From: CAZOWW01 sp964583765
GTDB taxonomy: Bacteria > Actinomycetota > Actinomycetes > Actinomycetales > Kineosporiaceae
Direction: 5' to 3'
Length of the DNA stretch: 18,263 nucleotides
Assembly: GCA_964583765.1 (NCBI GenBank)
Contig: CAZOWW010000113.1
Span: forward strand, 1-18,263
Shown here: one piece after another, positions 6,361 through 13,756 of the stretch
Numbering within the stretch: position 1 is the stretch's first letter
Layout: every line of letters begins with the position of its first letter
Translations under genes and position numbers: made by a program
The notes under the pieces: model-generated
The model's database searches: none
The model's input: only the letters and a program-made list of their open reading frames with translations
Told to the model about the DNA's origin: nothing

Positions 6361-7853
6361 GCGTCGCTCGCCCCGAGGCCGCCCCGACGGCTCCGCCCGT
6401 CGCACCGGCTCTGTCCATCGTGCCGGACAGCACCGGGCCCATCGTGCCGGACAGCACGGGGCTCATCGTGCAGGACGGCACAGGGCTCATCGTGCAGGAC
6501 GGCACAGGGCTCATCGTGCAGGACGGCACCGGCCCGGTCGACGGCGGACCGCCCTGGCTCGTGCGGGAGGTGGAGCTGACCGATCCGCTGCCGGACCTGG
6601 CGAAACAGCTGCGCGACCGCAGCCGGATGACGGCCCGCCTGCTCGTGCGCCTGGACACGGAGCCGCTCGGGCAGCTGACCTTCCCGGTCACGCCGGCGAG
6701 CACCGCCGCGGACCTCGCGGCCCGGATCGCGGGCGAGTTCGCCGGGCCGCTCGCCGCCCGTGGGGTGAGTGTGGTCCCCGCGACGGAGCCCGTGGCGATA
6801 CCGGGTGGGATCAGCCCCTACCGGCGGAGCCGGGCACGCCTGCTCGCCTCCGCCGCGCGGACGACCGCCGTCGTGTGCACCCACGACCGGCCCGAGGGGC
6901 TACGGCGAGTGCTGCGCAGCCTGCTCGGCCAGCAGTTCCCGGACTTCGAGGTGCTCGTCGTCGACAACGCACCCTCCGACGCCCGTGCCCGGCAGGTGGT
7001 CGACGAGGCCGCTCGCCGGGGACCGGTGCGGTACGTCTGCGAACCCCGTCCGGGCCTGTCCTGGGCCCGCAACCGGGCGATCGAGGAGAGCGCCGGTGAG
7101 GTGCTGGCCTGGATCGACGACGACGAGGTGGCCGACCCGTGGTGGCTCGCGGAGCTCGCGCGCGGACTGGCCGCCGCGCCCTCGGTGGACGCGGTCTCGG
7201 GAGTGATGGTGGCGGCGGAGATGCGCACCCAGGCGCAGCTCTGGTTCGAGGAGTTCGGCGGACACAGCAAGGGCCGCGGCTTCCTGCCGGTCGTGTTCAC
7301 CGGCAGCCAGGGGCAGAGCCCGTTGTTCCCGTTGCCGCCGTTCGGCACCGGGGGCAATATGGCGTTCCGGCGGGCCGCCCTGGAACGGATCGGCGGCTTC
7401 GATCCGGCCCTCGGCGCGGGCAGCCCGTGCCGGGGCTGCGAGGACACCCTGGCCTTCTCGCAGGTGCTCCTGTACGGCGGAACCGTCGCCTACCAGCCGA
7501 CCGCTCTCGTGCGGCACTTCCACCGCGAGGACCTCGCCGGGCTGCGGGACCAACTGGTCGGCTACGGCCTGGGGCTGGGTGCGTTCTACGCGAGCGTGCT
7601 GCGGGAGCGCCCCACCCGGCTGCTGCGCCTGGCCGCCCTGGCGCCCCGGGCCGTACGGGAGGTCGTGCTCGGTGGGGGCGAACGGGAGGCCACCCTGGGG
7701 CCGGAATTCCCTCGCGACCTGCTCGCGGAGAACCGCCGGGCGATGCTCGCGGGGCCCGGGACCTACCTGAGGGCCCGCCGCGCGGTGCGTCGTGAGCTCC
7801 GGGCGATACGGCGGGAGTCGCGTACGGTCGGCACGGGGCCGCAGGACCTCTGA
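6357..7853 (+). CDS. Glycosyltransferase family 2 with N-terminal extension
   Basis: A 498-residue protein starting at a GTG that overlaps the GT4 stop by 4 bp. Residues 1-20 are Ala/Pro-rich and residues 21-60 are five 8-residue repeats. Residues ~63-150 form a separate N-terminal region (WLVREVELTDPLPDL, then ARLLVRLDTEPLGQL), which I recall as common in actinobacterial GT2 proteins. The GT2 core starts at TTAVVCTHDRPEGLRRVL, followed by VLVVDNAPSD, GLSWARNRAIEE and the metal site WIDDDEVAD (D254-D256). GTGGNMAFRRAALERIGGFD and CEDTLAF give the later conserved loop. HFHREDLAGLRDQLVGYGLG marks the acceptor-side C-terminal part. It acts in the cytoplasm, probably on a lipid-linked glycan. The flippase gene begins inside its stop codon (TGATG). 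Confidence 0.9.
   Translation: MSVARPEAAPTAPPVAPALSIVPDSTGPIVPDSTGLIVQDGTGLIVQDGTGLIVQDGTGPVDGGPPWLVREVELTDPLPDLAKQLRDRSRMTARLLVRLDTEPLGQLTFPVTPASTAADLAARIAGEFAGPLAARGVSVVPATEPVAIPGGISPYRRSRARLLASAARTTAVVCTHDRPEGLRRVLRSLLGQQFPDFEVLVVDNAPSDARARQVVDEAARRGPVRYVCEPRPGLSWARNRAIEESAGEVLAWIDDDEVADPWWLAELARGLAAAPSVDAVSGVMVAAEMRTQAQLWFEEFGGHSKGRGFLPVVFTGSQGQSPLFPLPPFGTGGNMAFRRAALERIGGFDPALGAGSPCRGCEDTLAFSQVLLYGGTVAYQPTALVRHFHREDLAGLRDQLVGYGLGLGAFYASVLRERPTRLLRLAALAPRAVREVVLGGGEREATLGPEFPRDLLAENRRAMLAGPGTYLRARRAVRRELRAIRRESRTVGTGPQDL
6417..6536 (+). repeat. Five 24-bp tandem repeats encoding 8-residue units
   Basis: Five exact-length units (6417-6440, 6441-6464, 6465-6488, 6489-6512, 6513-6536) encode IVPDSTGP, IVPDSTGL, IVQDGTGL twice and IVQDGTGP. 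Units 3 and 4 are identical at the DNA level and the others differ at a few positions, so duplication looks recent. They form residues 21-60 of the GT2 protein, ahead of its folded domains. Confidence 0.95.
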
Positions 7854-9676
7854 TGAACAGGCACGCGCGCCCGACGGCGCCTCCCACGGGCGGGGACACG
7901 CCGGGTGGGCGCGCGGGACGCGGCGAGGACGTCGGCGGGACGTCGGTCGGGGTCCCGTGGCCCCGCGGGGAGTCCCGGCCCTGGGCCCGGCACCGGCGCG
8001 GGGTGCGCGCCGACGCCGCGCCGTTGACCCGGGTGCCCCTGCCGCGTTCCGTCCCCGTGCGGCACGATCGGCGGAGCCAGGGTCCCGGCACCCTGGGCGG
8101 GTGGGCGCCGTCCCGGGTGCCCGCGACCATGGTGGGGTGGCTGCGGCAGCACAGCGTCGTCGCCGGCAACGCCCTGGGCCTGTACGGCTCGACCCTGGTG
8201 ACCAGTGCCCTGGGGTTCGCCTTCTGGTGGCTGGCCGCCCGGAGTCTGCCGGCCGGTGAGGTGGGACTGGGCTCGGCGGGACTCTCCGCGGTGCAGTTGG
8301 TCGCGACGCTCAGCATCGTCGGCCTGAACACCCTGCTGCTCGGGGAACTCGCGCAGGACCCTCAGCGGGCGCCGACCCTGCTCACGAGCGCCTGTGCGAC
8401 GGTCGCGGTGACCGGGACGGTGGGCGCCCTGGGGGTCGCCGGTGCCCTGGCCCTGTCCTCGGACAGCTACCAGCAGATGTTCGGCTCACCGCTGCGGATC
8501 GCCGCCTTCGTGCTGGCGGTGGTGGTCACCGGGCTCACCCTGGTCCTGGACGACGCCTGCGTGGGGTTGCTGCGCAGTGGCCTGCAGCTGCGGCGCAACG
8601 CCGTGTTCGCGGTGGCCAAGCTGGCGCTGCTGCCGGTCACGACCCTGCTGCTGCCCGCCGGACGGGGTTGCGCGCTCGTGCTGGCCTGGGCGATCGGGGC
8701 GCTGGGTTCGCTGGCCGCGGTGCGCCCCCTGGCCCGGGTCGGCACCGCCCGCCGCCGCGTCGACCGGGCGCTGCTGCGGGCCATCGCCGGGCCGGCGATC
8801 CGGCACCACTGGCTGAACGTCGCCGTGCTGGCGCCCCGCTTCGTGCTCCCCGTGCTCGCGGTCCCGTTACTGGGCGAGGCGTCCACCGCGGCGCTCTACA
8901 CCGCGGTGATGATCGTGAGTTTCGTCAACGTCGTCCCGTTCCACCTGTCGACCGTCCTGTTCGCCATCGCCCCGGGGGACGAGCGGCGTCTGCGTCGCGA
9001 GATGCGGTTCACCCTCACGGTGAGCGCGGGACTCGCCGTGGTCGGCGGCCTGCTCCTGGCCGTGGGGGCGGGCTGGACGTTGAGCGTGTTCGGCCACGGG
9101 TACACGGTGGCGGCTCCCGCCCTGGTCGTCCTCGGACTGGCCACCTTCCCCATGGCGGTGAAGTCGCACTACGTGGCGGTCTCCCGGGTGAAGGGCCTGC
9201 TCTCGCGGGCCGCGTGGACCTCGAGTCTGGGGGCCGGGGCCGAGGTGCTGGCGGCCGCCGTCGGTGGGGTCCGGGGCGGCCTGACCGGATTCGCCGTCGG
9301 CATGGTCCTCGCCCAGTGCCTGGAGGCGGTCGTGTTCGCGCCCACAGTCTGGCGGGCCCTGCACGGGCGCCTCGACATTCCCTCCCTTCCCCGGGCGCGG
9401 GCCGATCTCACGCAGTACGCGGAGGCCGCGGCACCCCCGGCCGACCCGGGGGATCGGTACCCGGGTCTCCCGGGGCAGGACCGGCATCCGGCAGGGCAGG
9501 ACCGGGACCCGGCTGCGATCTACGTGGACCTCCCGGAGCAGGACCGGGACCTGGCGGAGCAGTACGTGGACCTGGCGGAGCAGTACGTGGACCTGGCGGA
9601 GCAGCACCCCGAACCGGCGGCGCGGTTCCTGGCGTCGACGGGGTGGGACGGACACGGGGACGAGCAGCGCACGTGA
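7853..9676 (+). CDS. Wzx/PST-type polysaccharide flippase
   Basis: A 607-residue integral membrane protein of the MATE/MOP type that would move lipid-linked glycan across the membrane. ATG at 7853 overlaps the preceding stop (TGATG). The first ~92 residues are a Gly/Pro/Arg-rich cytoplasmic extension. An internal ATG at 8129 begins MVGWLRQHSVVAGNALGLYG, which looks like the usual family N-terminus, so a shorter start is possible. From there about 12-14 hydrophobic segments follow, with features such as FWWLAARSLPAGEVGLGSA, LPVLAVPLLGEASTAALYTAV and FGHGYTVAAPALVVLGLATFP. After residue ~520 the protein ends in a hydrophilic tail of 7-residue repeats. It sits in the middle of the glycosyltransferase operon. 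No Wzy- or Wzz-like gene follows directly. Confidence 0.85.
   Translation: MNRHARPTAPPTGGDTPGGRAGRGEDVGGTSVGVPWPRGESRPWARHRRGVRADAAPLTRVPLPRSVPVRHDRRSQGPGTLGGWAPSRVPATMVGWLRQHSVVAGNALGLYGSTLVTSALGFAFWWLAARSLPAGEVGLGSAGLSAVQLVATLSIVGLNTLLLGELAQDPQRAPTLLTSACATVAVTGTVGALGVAGALALSSDSYQQMFGSPLRIAAFVLAVVVTGLTLVLDDACVGLLRSGLQLRRNAVFAVAKLALLPVTTLLLPAGRGCALVLAWAIGALGSLAAVRPLARVGTARRRVDRALLRAIAGPAIRHHWLNVAVLAPRFVLPVLAVPLLGEASTAALYTAVMIVSFVNVVPFHLSTVLFAIAPGDERRLRREMRFTLTVSAGLAVVGGLLLAVGAGWTLSVFGHGYTVAAPALVVLGLATFPMAVKSHYVAVSRVKGLLSRAAWTSSLGAGAEVLAAAVGGVRGGLTGFAVGMVLAQCLEAVVFAPTVWRALHGRLDIPSLPRARADLTQYAEAAAPPADPGDRYPGLPGQDRHPAGQDRDPAAIYVDLPEQDRDLAEQYVDLAEQYVDLAEQHPEPAARFLASTGWDGHGDEQRT
9458..9625 (+). 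repeat. Eight 21-bp tandem repeats encoding heptads
   Basis: Eight consecutive 21-bp units encode YPGLPGQ, DRHPAGQ, DRDPAAI, YVDLPEQ, DRDLAEQ, YVDLAEQ, YVDLAEQ and HPEPAAR (residues 536-591 of the flippase). The units at 9563-9583 and 9584-9604 are identical and the outer ones are increasingly degraded, as expected for an array growing from the centre. The tail is acidic and predicted to be cytoplasmic if the transporter has an even number of segments. Confidence 0.92.
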
Positions 9677-9825
9677 CGGCATGAGCAGCGCCTTTCCGGG
9701 CGGACGGGGCCGGGCCATGGGCCGCCCCGCGTCCCACGACAGGCCTCGCGGTCGGGATGTCCCCTCACCGCAGGCCAGGGCGGCCGGGAAGCACGGATCG
9801 ATGCACGGATTGGACGGTTGCGGTA

Positions 9826-11706
9826 GTGGTGATTGACGGAACGGTCGCTGTGGGCGCCCGCCGCGGGACGTCGCTGGGGGCGTCTCGGGATCTCTGGCCC
9901 GAGCCCTCGCTCGATCGGGAACCCGCGGGTGACCTGCCCCCCACCGGGCGTTGGGCCGCGGGTGCGGTGCTCGCCGGTGTCTGCGGGGCGTTCGCCCTCG
10001 TCGTCCTCGCCTATGCGGCGGCCCGGCAACGGATCCCCGGCGCCGAGGCCATGTTCTGGATCGGACAGCTGGGCGTCTACGGGACCGCGTTGGCCGGGCT
10101 GCTGACGAGGCGGCGCACCGCGGGGGAACGGCTCGCCGTGGTGTGCCTGGTCGGGGCCGGTCAGGCGCTGGTCACCTACGCCTACAGCCCCCGGGTGCGG
10201 GCCTTCCCCGACGAGACGCAGCACTGGCGCACCCTGGGCGACCTGCTGCGCACCGGCTCGCTGTTCACCGACAACCCGACCCTGCCGGTCAGTCCGCGCT
10301 TCCCGGGCATGGAGCTGACCACGGCGTTCCTGACCCGCGCCGTCCACCTGTCCCCGCTGTGGTCGGCGACGGTGGTGACGGTGGCCTGTCACCTGCTGCT
10401 GGCCACCGTCGCCTACGGGCTCTACCTGGAGCTCACCGGTCACTCCCGGGTGGCTGGGGTGGCCGCGGTGTTCGCGACGACGAGCCCCGACGGTTTCACC
10501 TTCAACAGCTACTACGCGTACGGCACGTTCGCCCTCCCGTTCTTCGTCCTGGCCCTGCGCGCGGTGACCAGCGGGTCGGACCGGCGGTTGTCCTGGCCGG
10601 CGGTCGCCCTCACCGCGGCGGCCCTGGCGGTGTGCGTGGTGAGCCACCCGCTCACCGCGCTCGTGGCGATCTGCCTCGTCGCCCTGCTCGCGGTGCTGGT
10701 GCGCCTGGTCGGTGGACGGCGCGAGCTGAGCCTGCGGTGCGCCCTGGCGGCGGGCGCCGGCGCGGTCGTCGCCACGACCTGGGTCGGTCTGTGCGCCCGC
10801 TCGGCGGTGGGCTACCTGGCCTCGCCGGTGCGGGACGTGTTCGCCGGGTTCCTCGGCGGCGGACAGGCCGCGAGCGGCGGCGGTTCGGCCTCCGGCGGCG
10901 TGCAGCGCGGTCTCGGCGAGCAGGCGTTGATCCTTGCGGGCATGTCCCTGACCATGGTCCTGCTGCTGGTGGGGGTGGTGGCCCTGTTCCGGTGGCGGCC
11001 GCGCAGCGCCGCCATGGCGCTGGGCTGCGGGGGCCTGACCTGGCTGGTCGTGGTCGCGGTGCGGTTCCTGACCGCGCGGGGCGCCGAACTGTCCACCCGC
11101 GGCCTCAGCTACGTCATGGTGCTGGCGGCGCTGCCGATGGCGGTGGCGGTGGTCCGGCTGGCGGGGGCCGGGCGCGGGCGCTTCCTCGCCTGGGGCGCCT
11201 CGCTGCTCGTGGTGCTGGGGAGTCTGTGCGTGGGCTGGCCCCCACCGTGGGAGCGGTTGCCCGGGACCTTCCGGATCGACGGCTTCGACGCCGGGGTGGA
11301 TGCGAACGGCGTCGCGCTCGCCCGGTGGGTGAACGGCACCCTGGGCCCGGACGACCGGGTGGCCTGCGACGCCTCGACCTGCTCCCTCGTGGGGGCCTTC
11401 GCCCGCAGCGTGCCCGTGGCCGATGCCGGGGAGCTCTTCTACGCGCCGGCGTTCGGGCCGGTGGCCGACCGGGCGGTCCGGGAGCACGACGTCCAGTACG
11501 TGGTGGTGAACGTGGAGCTCGGCCGCACGGCGCCGGTGGCCGGCTTCTACTTCGGCAACGACCCTCGTGGTTCGTGGCCGGACGCGAGCGGGCCGATCGC
11601 GGCCAGGGCGCTGACGAAGTTCGACGACGATCCGCGGGTCGACCGGGTCTACGACGACGGCGAGTACCGGGTCTACGACGTGCGGGGGGTCCACGGTGCG
11701 TGGTGA
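9826..11706 (+). CDS. Large polytopic membrane protein, GT-C-like
   Basis: A 626-residue membrane protein from GTG 9826, which has GGACGG 8 nt upstream. ATG at 9757 is in frame and would add 23 residues, but its codons show poor third-position GC. About 12 hydrophobic segments start at AGAVLAGVCGAFALVVLAYAA. The loop after the first few holds FPDETQHWRTLGDLL (D129, E130, H133), resembling the catalytic acidic/His loop of GT-C transferases that use polyprenyl-phosphate sugars. FNSYYAYGTFALPFFVLAL and a Gly/Ser-rich loop (GGGQAASGGGSASGG) follow. The final ~150 residues are a soluble extracytoplasmic domain (DANGVALARWVNG, DDRVACDAS, FYFGNDPRGSWP) ending VYDDGEYRVYDV. It could transfer a sugar onto the exported glycan or polymerise it. 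The DUF1616-like gene overlaps its end by 11 bp. Confidence 0.75.
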   Translation: MVIDGTVAVGARRGTSLGASRDLWPEPSLDREPAGDLPPTGRWAAGAVLAGVCGAFALVVLAYAAARQRIPGAEAMFWIGQLGVYGTALAGLLTRRRTAGERLAVVCLVGAGQALVTYAYSPRVRAFPDETQHWRTLGDLLRTGSLFTDNPTLPVSPRFPGMELTTAFLTRAVHLSPLWSATVVTVACHLLLATVAYGLYLELTGHSRVAGVAAVFATTSPDGFTFNSYYAYGTFALPFFVLALRAVTSGSDRRLSWPAVALTAAALAVCVVSHPLTALVAICLVALLAVLVRLVGGRRELSLRCALAAGAGAVVATTWVGLCARSAVGYLASPVRDVFAGFLGGGQAASGGGSASGGVQRGLGEQALILAGMSLTMVLLLVGVVALFRWRPRSAAMALGCGGLTWLVVVAVRFLTARGAELSTRGLSYVMVLAALPMAVAVVRLAGAGRGRFLAWGASLLVVLGSLCVGWPPPWERLPGTFRIDGFDAGVDANGVALARWVNGTLGPDDRVACDASTCSLVGAFARSVPVADAGELFYAPAFGPVADRAVREHDVQYVVVNVELGRTAPVAGFYFGNDPRGSWPDASGPIAARALTKFDDDPRVDRVYDDGEYRVYDVRGVHGAW

Positions 11707-12547
11707 CGGCAGGGTGAGTGGGGACGCCGGTGCCCGCGGGCACGGGTTGGTGGCAGCGGCCCTCGTGGTGGGTGCGAGCGCGCTGGCCGCCTCGCCGATG
11801 GTGCCGGCCGTGGTGACCGGGTTCTGGGCGACCGGCCTGCTCGGTGGGGCGTTGGTGCTGCTCACGCGGCGCTGGTCACCGCGCAGGGGAGTGGGCGAGG
11901 CCGCGACCCTGGCCGGGCTCGTCACCCTCGGCTGGCTCGTGGGTGCGGGCCTGCTCGCCGGGGCCTTCGGCCGGGCGGCGGACGCGGCGACGCTCTGCCC
12001 GCTCGCGAGCATGCTGCCGGCGGCAGCGCTCGCCCTGCCCCGGGGACACCGGGAGGACGGCGTGGGCACCGTGGATCGGGCCGGTCCGGGCGCGTCGCGG
12101 CCGGGGAGTTCCGGCCGGCTGGGGACCACGGCGGGCATGGCGCTGCTCGGGGCCGCGGCGGTCGTGGCGGCCCTCGGCGTCGACGACGGCGCGGCGGGGC
12201 AGGACCTGCGGGCGCAGGGCGTCGTCCTGCAGGTGATCGGTTCGGGTGCCCCGCGGATCGAGGTGGTCAACCGGGACCCGTCGACCGCCCGCTACCGGTT
12301 GGTCACGACGTCCGGCCGGCACCGTGAGGAGCGGATCCTCGTGCTGGCCGGACATGCCGAGGCCGGGCTCCAGGTCACGGTGCCCCGCCGAGGCGTCGTG
12401 CGGGTGGACCTGTTCTCCGCGGAGGTCACGTCGGCCGGGGCGCACGGCACCTCGGGCGGTACGGCGTCCGGGCCGGCAGTACCGCTGCGGTCGGTCGTCC
12501 TGCGGGGCACGGCCCCGGCGCCGGCGCTGGGCGTGAGCAATGGCTGA
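11696..12547 (+). CDS. DUF1616-like membrane protein of unknown function
   Basis: A 283-residue protein starting at a GTG that overlaps the upstream gene by 11 bp. Hydrophobic segments lie near residues 16-60 (two), 70-90 and 143-165. The first group is rich in Ala/Val (VAAALVVGASALAASPMV). After the last segment comes a beta-rich domain of about 90 residues: VLQVIGSGAPRIEVVNRDPS, then RYRLVTTSGRHR, ILVLAGHAEAGLQVTVP and VVRVDLFSAE. This pattern of an N-terminal membrane bundle with an extracytoplasmic immunoglobulin-like domain resembles DUF1616, with modest similarity by eye. It lies between the GT-C-like gene and a GT2 gene, so it may be an accessory subunit of the membrane glycosyltransferase. 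This role is inference. Confidence 0.7.
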   Translation: MRGDGRVSGDAGARGHGLVAAALVVGASALAASPMVPAVVTGFWATGLLGGALVLLTRRWSPRRGVGEAATLAGLVTLGWLVGAGLLAGAFGRAADAATLCPLASMLPAAALALPRGHREDGVGTVDRAGPGASRPGSSGRLGTTAGMALLGAAAVVAALGVDDGAAGQDLRAQGVVLQVIGSGAPRIEVVNRDPSTARYRLVTTSGRHREERILVLAGHAEAGLQVTVPRRGVVRVDLFSAEVTSAGAHGTSGGTASGPAVPLRSVVLRGTAPAPALGVSNG

Positions 12548-13565
12548 GCCCCTGCCGGGCGTCTCGGTGGTCATGCCGACCTACCGGCGTCGGGCGATGC
12601 TGCCCCTGGTCGTGGCCCCCGTGCTCGCCGACCCCGCGACCACCGAGCTCATCGTGGTGGTCGACGGGTGCGACGACGGGTCCCTCGATCTGCTGCGGGA
12701 ATGGGCGCGGGACGAGCCGCGGCTGCGACCGGTCTGGCAGGAGAACGCGGGGCAGGGCCCGGCCCGGCAGCACGGGGTGGACCTGGCGCGTGGAGAGATC
12801 GTCGTGGTCCTGGACGACGACGTGGTGGCCTCCCCGGGGATGATCACCGGGCACGCCGCCTGGCACGTCCCGGGCACGCACCGCCTGGTGCTGGGGTACC
12901 TGCCGGTCGAGCTCCCCGTGCGCCGGCGCCCCGGGCAGGCGACCACCCGGCTCTACTCGGCGTCCTACGAGGAGGTCTGCGCGGCGTACGAACGGGACGC
13001 GGCGTGCGTCCTGGAACGCCTGTGGGCCGGCAACCTCTCGATGCGGCGCGCGGACGCGCTCCGCGTGGGCCTGTGGACGCTCGGCGGCCTGCGGTACCAC
13101 GAGGACCAGCAGTTCGGGTTCCGGTGCACCCGGGAGCACCTGGAGCCCGTGTTCGACCGGCGTCTGGGGTCGACGCACCTCCATCGGCGCACCCTGCGGG
13201 CGTTCCGCGCGGAGTGCCGGCAGCAGGGGGAGGCCCGGTGCTGGCTGGCGGTGCAATACCCGGACCTCGCCCCGGTCAGGGACGCGACCCGCGAACTGCC
13301 CGGGCACCTGGCGTTGCTCGTGGACCTGCTCTCGGTACCGGTGCTGGCCCCGGTGGTGGGCGGCCTGCTCGCCGCGATCTCCACCTGCGCGGGACTGGCC
13401 CGCTGGTGGGCGGGTGAGGACACCGCGACGCGTCTGCTGCGCCAGGTCGAACTGCGCCGTGGCCTCCGGCGGTTCACCCCCACCATGGCCCGCGAGGCCG
13501 CACGCGGCCGGCAGTTCCCCAGCGGGGAGGGCACGACCGTGCAGGACGGCGCCGCCGCACGCTGA
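12540..13565 (+). CDS. Glycosyltransferase family 2, last gene of operon
   Basis: A 341-residue GT2 enzyme whose ATG overlaps the preceding gene by 8 bp. The GT-A core begins PGVSVVMPTYRRRAMLPLVV, followed by IVVVDGCDDGS, ENAGQGPARQHGVDLARGE and the metal-binding VVLDDDVVASPGMI (D92-D94). WAGNLSMRRADALRVG and YHEDQQFGFRCTREHLEPVFD form the later conserved section, where the ED motif probably supplies the catalytic base. A hydrophobic stretch near residues 258-290 (ALLVDLLSVPVLAPVVGGLLAA) could sit on or in the membrane. It most likely adds a sugar in the cytoplasm during assembly of the surface glycan. A block of hairpins follows its stop. Confidence 0.9.
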   Translation: MAEPLPGVSVVMPTYRRRAMLPLVVAPVLADPATTELIVVVDGCDDGSLDLLREWARDEPRLRPVWQENAGQGPARQHGVDLARGEIVVVLDDDVVASPGMITGHAAWHVPGTHRLVLGYLPVELPVRRRPGQATTRLYSASYEEVCAAYERDAACVLERLWAGNLSMRRADALRVGLWTLGGLRYHEDQQFGFRCTREHLEPVFDRRLGSTHLHRRTLRAFRAECRQQGEARCWLAVQYPDLAPVRDATRELPGHLALLVDLLSVPVLAPVVGGLLAAISTCAGLARWWAGEDTATRLLRQVELRRGLRRFTPTMAREAARGRQFPSGEGTTVQDGAAAR

Positions 13566-13609
13566 CCGCGGGCACCGAATTCCCGGCACCGGAGCCGCCG
13601 GGAACGGCA

Positions 13610-13640
13610 CGGTGGCCCGGCACTGGGTGCCGGGCCACCG
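13610..13640. terminator. Strong bidirectional hairpin between convergent genes
   Basis: cggtggcccggcac (13610-13623) and gtgccgggccaccg (13627-13640) are perfectly complementary, giving a 14-bp stem with a 3-nt loop (tgg). It starts 45 nt after the GT2 stop and faces the end of the GH26 gene on the other strand, so it can serve both operons. No T tract is present. Confidence 0.75.
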
Positions 13641-13650
13641 GTCCCGGGGT

Positions 13651-13699
13651 ATGGGCGGGCGGACCCGCCGGTGGGGCATGGGCGGGCGGACCCGCCGGT
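13651..13699. repeat. Two 22-bp direct repeats, each a small hairpin
   Basis: The same 22-bp sequence occurs at 13651-13672 and 13678-13699, a period of 27 bp. Each copy contains ggcggg and cccgcc around cgga, a 6-bp stem with a 4-nt loop. Together with the 14-bp hairpin just upstream they form a three-hairpin termination block in the 191-nt gap. Nothing coding is seen between 13566 and 13756. Confidence 0.7.
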
Positions 13700-13756
13700 C
13701 AGGCCGCGGCCTCTCCGCCTCTGGCGCGGGTCAACCGTCGCGCTGCCTCCTGCGGA

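Noticed and set aside
4639..6405. 588-codon minus-strand open frame across the GT2/GT4 genes
   Set aside because: Low-complexity His/Arg/Gly-rich translation opposite two genes with clear glycosyltransferase motifs.
9757..9825. ATG at 9757 as start of the GT-C-like protein
   Set aside because: In frame, but with no convincing Shine-Dalgarno sequence and low third-position GC up to about 9850; kept only as an alternative.
9520..12270. 916-codon minus-strand open frame across the flippase, GT-C-like and DUF1616-like genes
   Set aside because: Composition is typical of antisense to GC-rich genes, with no recognisable motif; the plus strand has coherent membrane proteins.
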